Positions 61,190 to 64,000 of a stretch of 64,000 nt of DNA are shown here, one piece after another; position 1 is the stretch's first letter, and the number at the start of each line of letters is the position of its first letter. Source of the DNA: Chytridium lagenaria (taxonomy: Eukaryota; Chytridiomycota; Chytridiomycetes; Chytridiales; Chytridiaceae); assembly GCA_025449115.1 (NCBI GenBank), contig JAHLKC010000103.1:79822-143821 (forward strand), read 5' to 3'. The translations under genes were made by a program, and so were the position numbers. Under the pieces are notes generated by a model. That model did no database searches. It saw only the letters and a program-made list of their open reading frames with translations, and was not told the origin of the DNA.

Positions 61190-63300
61190 TTTTTTGTTGC
61201 ACAAAAATTTAATCGTACACCGCCATTTGCGGCTGTATACTGTTTGTTCTGCTATCGGCATGAATTTACTTTTGCGCTCGAATGCATTAAAGGGTTGAGG
61301 ACCCCACCAATCACGCCAATCTTTGCCATGGCATAGCTCTTCTAATCTTCAGCAGCATAGCAAAATATGAACCTTGTATCTTTCGACTGACAGCCACCTG
61401 TCAACACGGTCCAGCAAGCAAATCCTGTTTTAAAACGTTAGACAGAATCTAAAGGCCGCAAACGGCCGTAGACGGCTATAGACGGATATTCTATCATAAC
61501 CGCTTTCGGCCGTCTACGGTTGTAACTGTTTCTTCTGCTATCGGCATGAATCTACTTTTGCGCTAGAATGCATTAAATGGTTCAGGACCCCACCTAATTA
61601 CTCCAATCTTTGCCATGGCATAGCTCTTCTAATCTTCAGCAGCATAGCAAAAGATGAACCTTTTATCTTTCAACTGACAGCCACCTGTCAACACGGTCCA
61701 GCAAGCAAATCCCGTTTTAAAAGTTAGACAGTAACTAAAGGCCGCAAACGGCCGTAGACGGCTTAGACGGATATTCTATCATAACCGCTTTCGGCCGTCT
61801 ACGGTTGTATACTGTTTCTTCTGCTATCGGCATGAATCTACTTTTGCGCTAGAATGCATTAAATGGTTCAGGACCCCACCTAATCACTCCAATCTTTGCC
61901 ATGGCATAGCTCTTCTAATCTTCAGCAGCATAGCAAAAGATGAACCTTTATCTTTCGACTGACAGCCACCTGTCAACACGGTCCAGCAAGCAAATCCTGT
62001 TTTAAAACGTTAGACAGAATCTAAAGGCCGCAAACGGCCGTAGACGGCTATAGACGGATATTCTATCATAACCGCTTTCGGCCGTCTACGGTTGTATACT
62101 GTTTCTTCTGCTATCGGCATGAATCTACTTTTGCGCTAGAATGCATTAAATGGTTCAGGACCCCACCTAATCACTCCAATCTTTGCCATGGCATAGCTCT
62201 TCTAATCTTCAGCAGCATAGCAAAATGAACCTTTATCTTTCAACTGACAGCCACCTGTCAACACGGTCCAGCAAGCAAATCCCGTTTTAAAAGTTAGACA
62301 GTAACTAAAGGCCGCAAACGGCCGTAGACGGCTTTAGACGGATATTCTATCATAACCGCTTTCGGCCGTCTACGGTTGTATACTGTTTCTTCTGCTATCG
62401 GCATGAATCTACTTTTGCGCTAGAATGCATTAAATGGTTCAGGACCCCACCTAATCACTCCAATCTTTGCCATGGCATAGCTCTTCTAATCTTCAGCAGC
62501 ATAGCAAAAGATGAACCTTTTATCTTTCGACTGACAGCCACCTGTCAACACGGTCCAGCAAGCAAATCCTGTTTTAAAACGTTAGACAGAATCTAAAGGC
62601 CGCAAACGGCCGTAGACGGCTATAGACGGATATTCTATCATAACCGCTTTCGGCCGTCTACGGTTGTATACTGTTTCTTCTGCTATCGGCATGAATCTAC
62701 TTTTGCGCTAGAATGCATTAAATGGTTCAGGACCCCACCTAATTACTCCAATCTTTGCCATGGCATAGCTCTTCTAATCTTCAGCAGCATAGCAAAAGAT
62801 GAACCTTTTATCTTTCAACTGACAGCCACCTGTCAACACGGTCCAGCAAGCAAATCCCGTTTTAAAAGTTAGACAGTAACTAAAGGCCGCAAACGGCCGT
62901 AGACGGCTTTAGACGGATATTCTATCATAACCGCTTTCGGCCGTCTACGGTTGTATACTGTTTCTTCTGCTATCGGCATGAATCTACTTTTGCGCTAGAA
63001 TGCATTAAATGGTTCAGGACCCCACCTAATCACTCCAATCTTTGCCATGGCATAGCTCTTCTAATCTTCAGCAGCATAGCAAAAGATGAACCTTTTATCT
63101 TTCAACTGACAGCCACCTGTCAACACGGTCCAGCAAGCAAATCCCGTTTTAAAAGTTAGACAGTAACTAAAGGCCGCAAACGGCCGTAGACGGCTTTAGA
63201 CGGATATTCTATCATAACCGCTTTCGGCCGTCTACGGTTGTATACTGTTCCCTCTGCTATCGGCATGAATCTACTAATGCATTAAATGGTTCAGGATGCT
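61190..63300. repeat. 286-bp satellite array, about 7.5 units, dimeric higher-order structure
   Basis: Anchor 'gctatcggcatgaat' occurs at 61251, 61537, 61823, 62110, 62394, 62682, 62969 and 63256, giving periods 286, 286, 287, 284, 288, 287, 287. Two unit types are distinguished by linked variants: type A has 'cctgttttaaaacgttag', 'acagaatct' and 'ctttcgactg'; type B has 'cccgttttaaaagttag', 'acagtaact' and 'ctttcaactg'. Order is A-B-A-B-A-B-B. Each unit contains 'ccgtagacggc' and, about 35 bp on, 'gccgtctacgg', able to form an 11-bp stem. Edge units (61190-61250 and 63256-63300) are more diverged or truncated. No open frame of note. Confidence 0.95.
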
Positions 63301-63560
63301 ACCTAATCACACCAAACATATAGAAGCGTTATGTTTGGAGGATTATGCCATTTGTTTCTAAAGTCAGCGATTTTAATATAGATTATATCATATTCATTCA
63401 TAAAACTAACGGCCATAAAAAATGACGCGTAGCCGTAAACAGGCGTGATCGGCGGTTTGTCTAATGTAAAAGAAATTGGTAACGGCTCATTTGAATTTTA
63501 CGGTTCCATTTCAACGTAGTCATTGTAAACTAACTTTTGTAATAAGACAATATATATTCT
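63301..63560. other. AT-rich flank between satellite and transposase 3' end
   Basis: Likely the 3' non-coding part of the transposase unit. No feature recognised beyond isolated 'aacggc' motifs that resemble the satellite stem. Confidence 0.4.
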
Positions 63561-63942
63561 TCATCGTCGACATGCAAACTTTTTTAAAAACAATTCGCTA
63601 CCCTTCACTGACAGTTCCTTCCAAACCGTCCTATTTGCCATACAAATGTAGGTGAATATAGTCATAATAGCATGTCCTTCAGTCATATATGAAACCATTT
63701 GACGCAAGACTCCCATGTTGTGGTTGGCCGATTCGGTGTAGCTCGTATTAAGATCTCCAATTTTAATATGCTTTCTGTAGTGTTTTGCGTGAGAAGCAGC
63801 GGAACAGCCCCTGTGAGCATTTGAGTGAAAATCGTCTATAACAAATCGACAATCTTTGAAGAATTCGTACTCCCGCAAAGTGCAGTAGTCTGCAGCATGG
63901 CAATTATTATCACCAACACAAATGGATGGGCACTGTTCAAAC
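63561..63942 (-). mobile_element. 3' exon of a KDZ/CxC-like transposase (continues beyond the window)
   Basis: The minus-strand exon begins after a TTGCAG acceptor at 63942 and reads RFEQCPSICVGDNNCHAADY, CTLREYEFFKDCRFVIDDFH, SNAHRGCSAASHAKHYRKHI, DLNTSYTESANHNMGVLRQM and VSYMTEGHAIMTIFTYICMA before stopping at 63561. The order C-x-x-L-x-Y-(15)-F--D-FH---H--CS followed by a polar E--N--L--- block is how fungal KDZ (Kyakuja-Dileera-Zisupton)/CxC-cluster transposase catalytic domains end, as I recall the family. The N-terminal part is off the window. Whether the element is intact cannot be judged here. Confidence 0.6.
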
Positions 63943-64000
63943 CTGCAAGATTTAGAGTTAAATTGTTGAATTGTATGGTACCTTGTGTATAGAGTTGCGA

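Noticed and set aside
61190..63300. CRISPR-like array
   Set aside because: Units are about 286 bp and homologous along their full length with no unique spacers, in a eukaryotic genome; it is a satellite.

Overview
The window is fungal nuclear DNA. Genes are split by many short spliceosomal introns (mostly 50-200 nt, GT..AG, with branch points resembling CTAAC/CTAAT), coding density is moderate, and the families are fungal or opisthokont: NHP2, eIF2-gamma, ING/PHD, an Rtt103-like CID protein, Ldb17/SPIN90, a TALE homeodomain, a pepsin-like protease and a KDZ-like transposase remnant. Gelsolin, PNGase A, SCFD2-like Sec1, CAP-lectin and STPR-repeat proteins together suggest an early-diverging, chytrid-like fungus. 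A basidiomycete cannot be excluded, and this placement is inference.

Layout. 1-13 kb: a degenerate duplicated segment, a Cys-rich protein with a hydrophobic tail, a PNGase A gene on the minus strand with a minisatellite in one intron, a METTL21/EFM6-like methyltransferase, a Ser-rich protein, and a Brinker-type HTH protein. The last codons of the HTH gene appear to have been amplified into an approximately 0.85 kb minisatellite just past its stop. 13-26 kb, housekeeping: ING/PHD, NHP2, CID (Rtt103-like), gelsolin and eIF2-gamma. 26-35 kb: a small secreted protein, an SDR, Ldb17/SPIN90, and a Gln-rich/TALE homeodomain region. 35-51 kb: beta-mannosidase, CAP plus beta-trefoil lectin, SCFD2-like Sec1, a four-repeat STPR protein, an aspartic protease, an acidic secreted repeat protein and a broken carboxylesterase-like gene. 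51-64 kb, accessory: repeat-rich and gene-poor, with a duplicated 463-bp module, two unrecognised multi-exon ORF groups, clusters of CCGTACGG palindromes, a 286-bp satellite in dimeric higher-order arrangement, and the 3' end of a KDZ/CxC-like transposase.

Common themes. Two actin regulators (gelsolin; Ldb17/SPIN90) lie 7 kb apart. Secreted or glycan-active proteins (PNGase A, beta-mannosidase, CAP-lectin, pepsin-like protease, esterase-like) suit a saprotrophic or host-associated lifestyle. NHP2 and eIF2-gamma read cleanly, but about ten other recognisable genes need one to three single-frame changes to be read through. Many of these fall at homopolymers, so residual assembly indels are the simplest explanation and pseudogenes the alternative. 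Exon limits are manual calls; spans given as approximate should be read that way.
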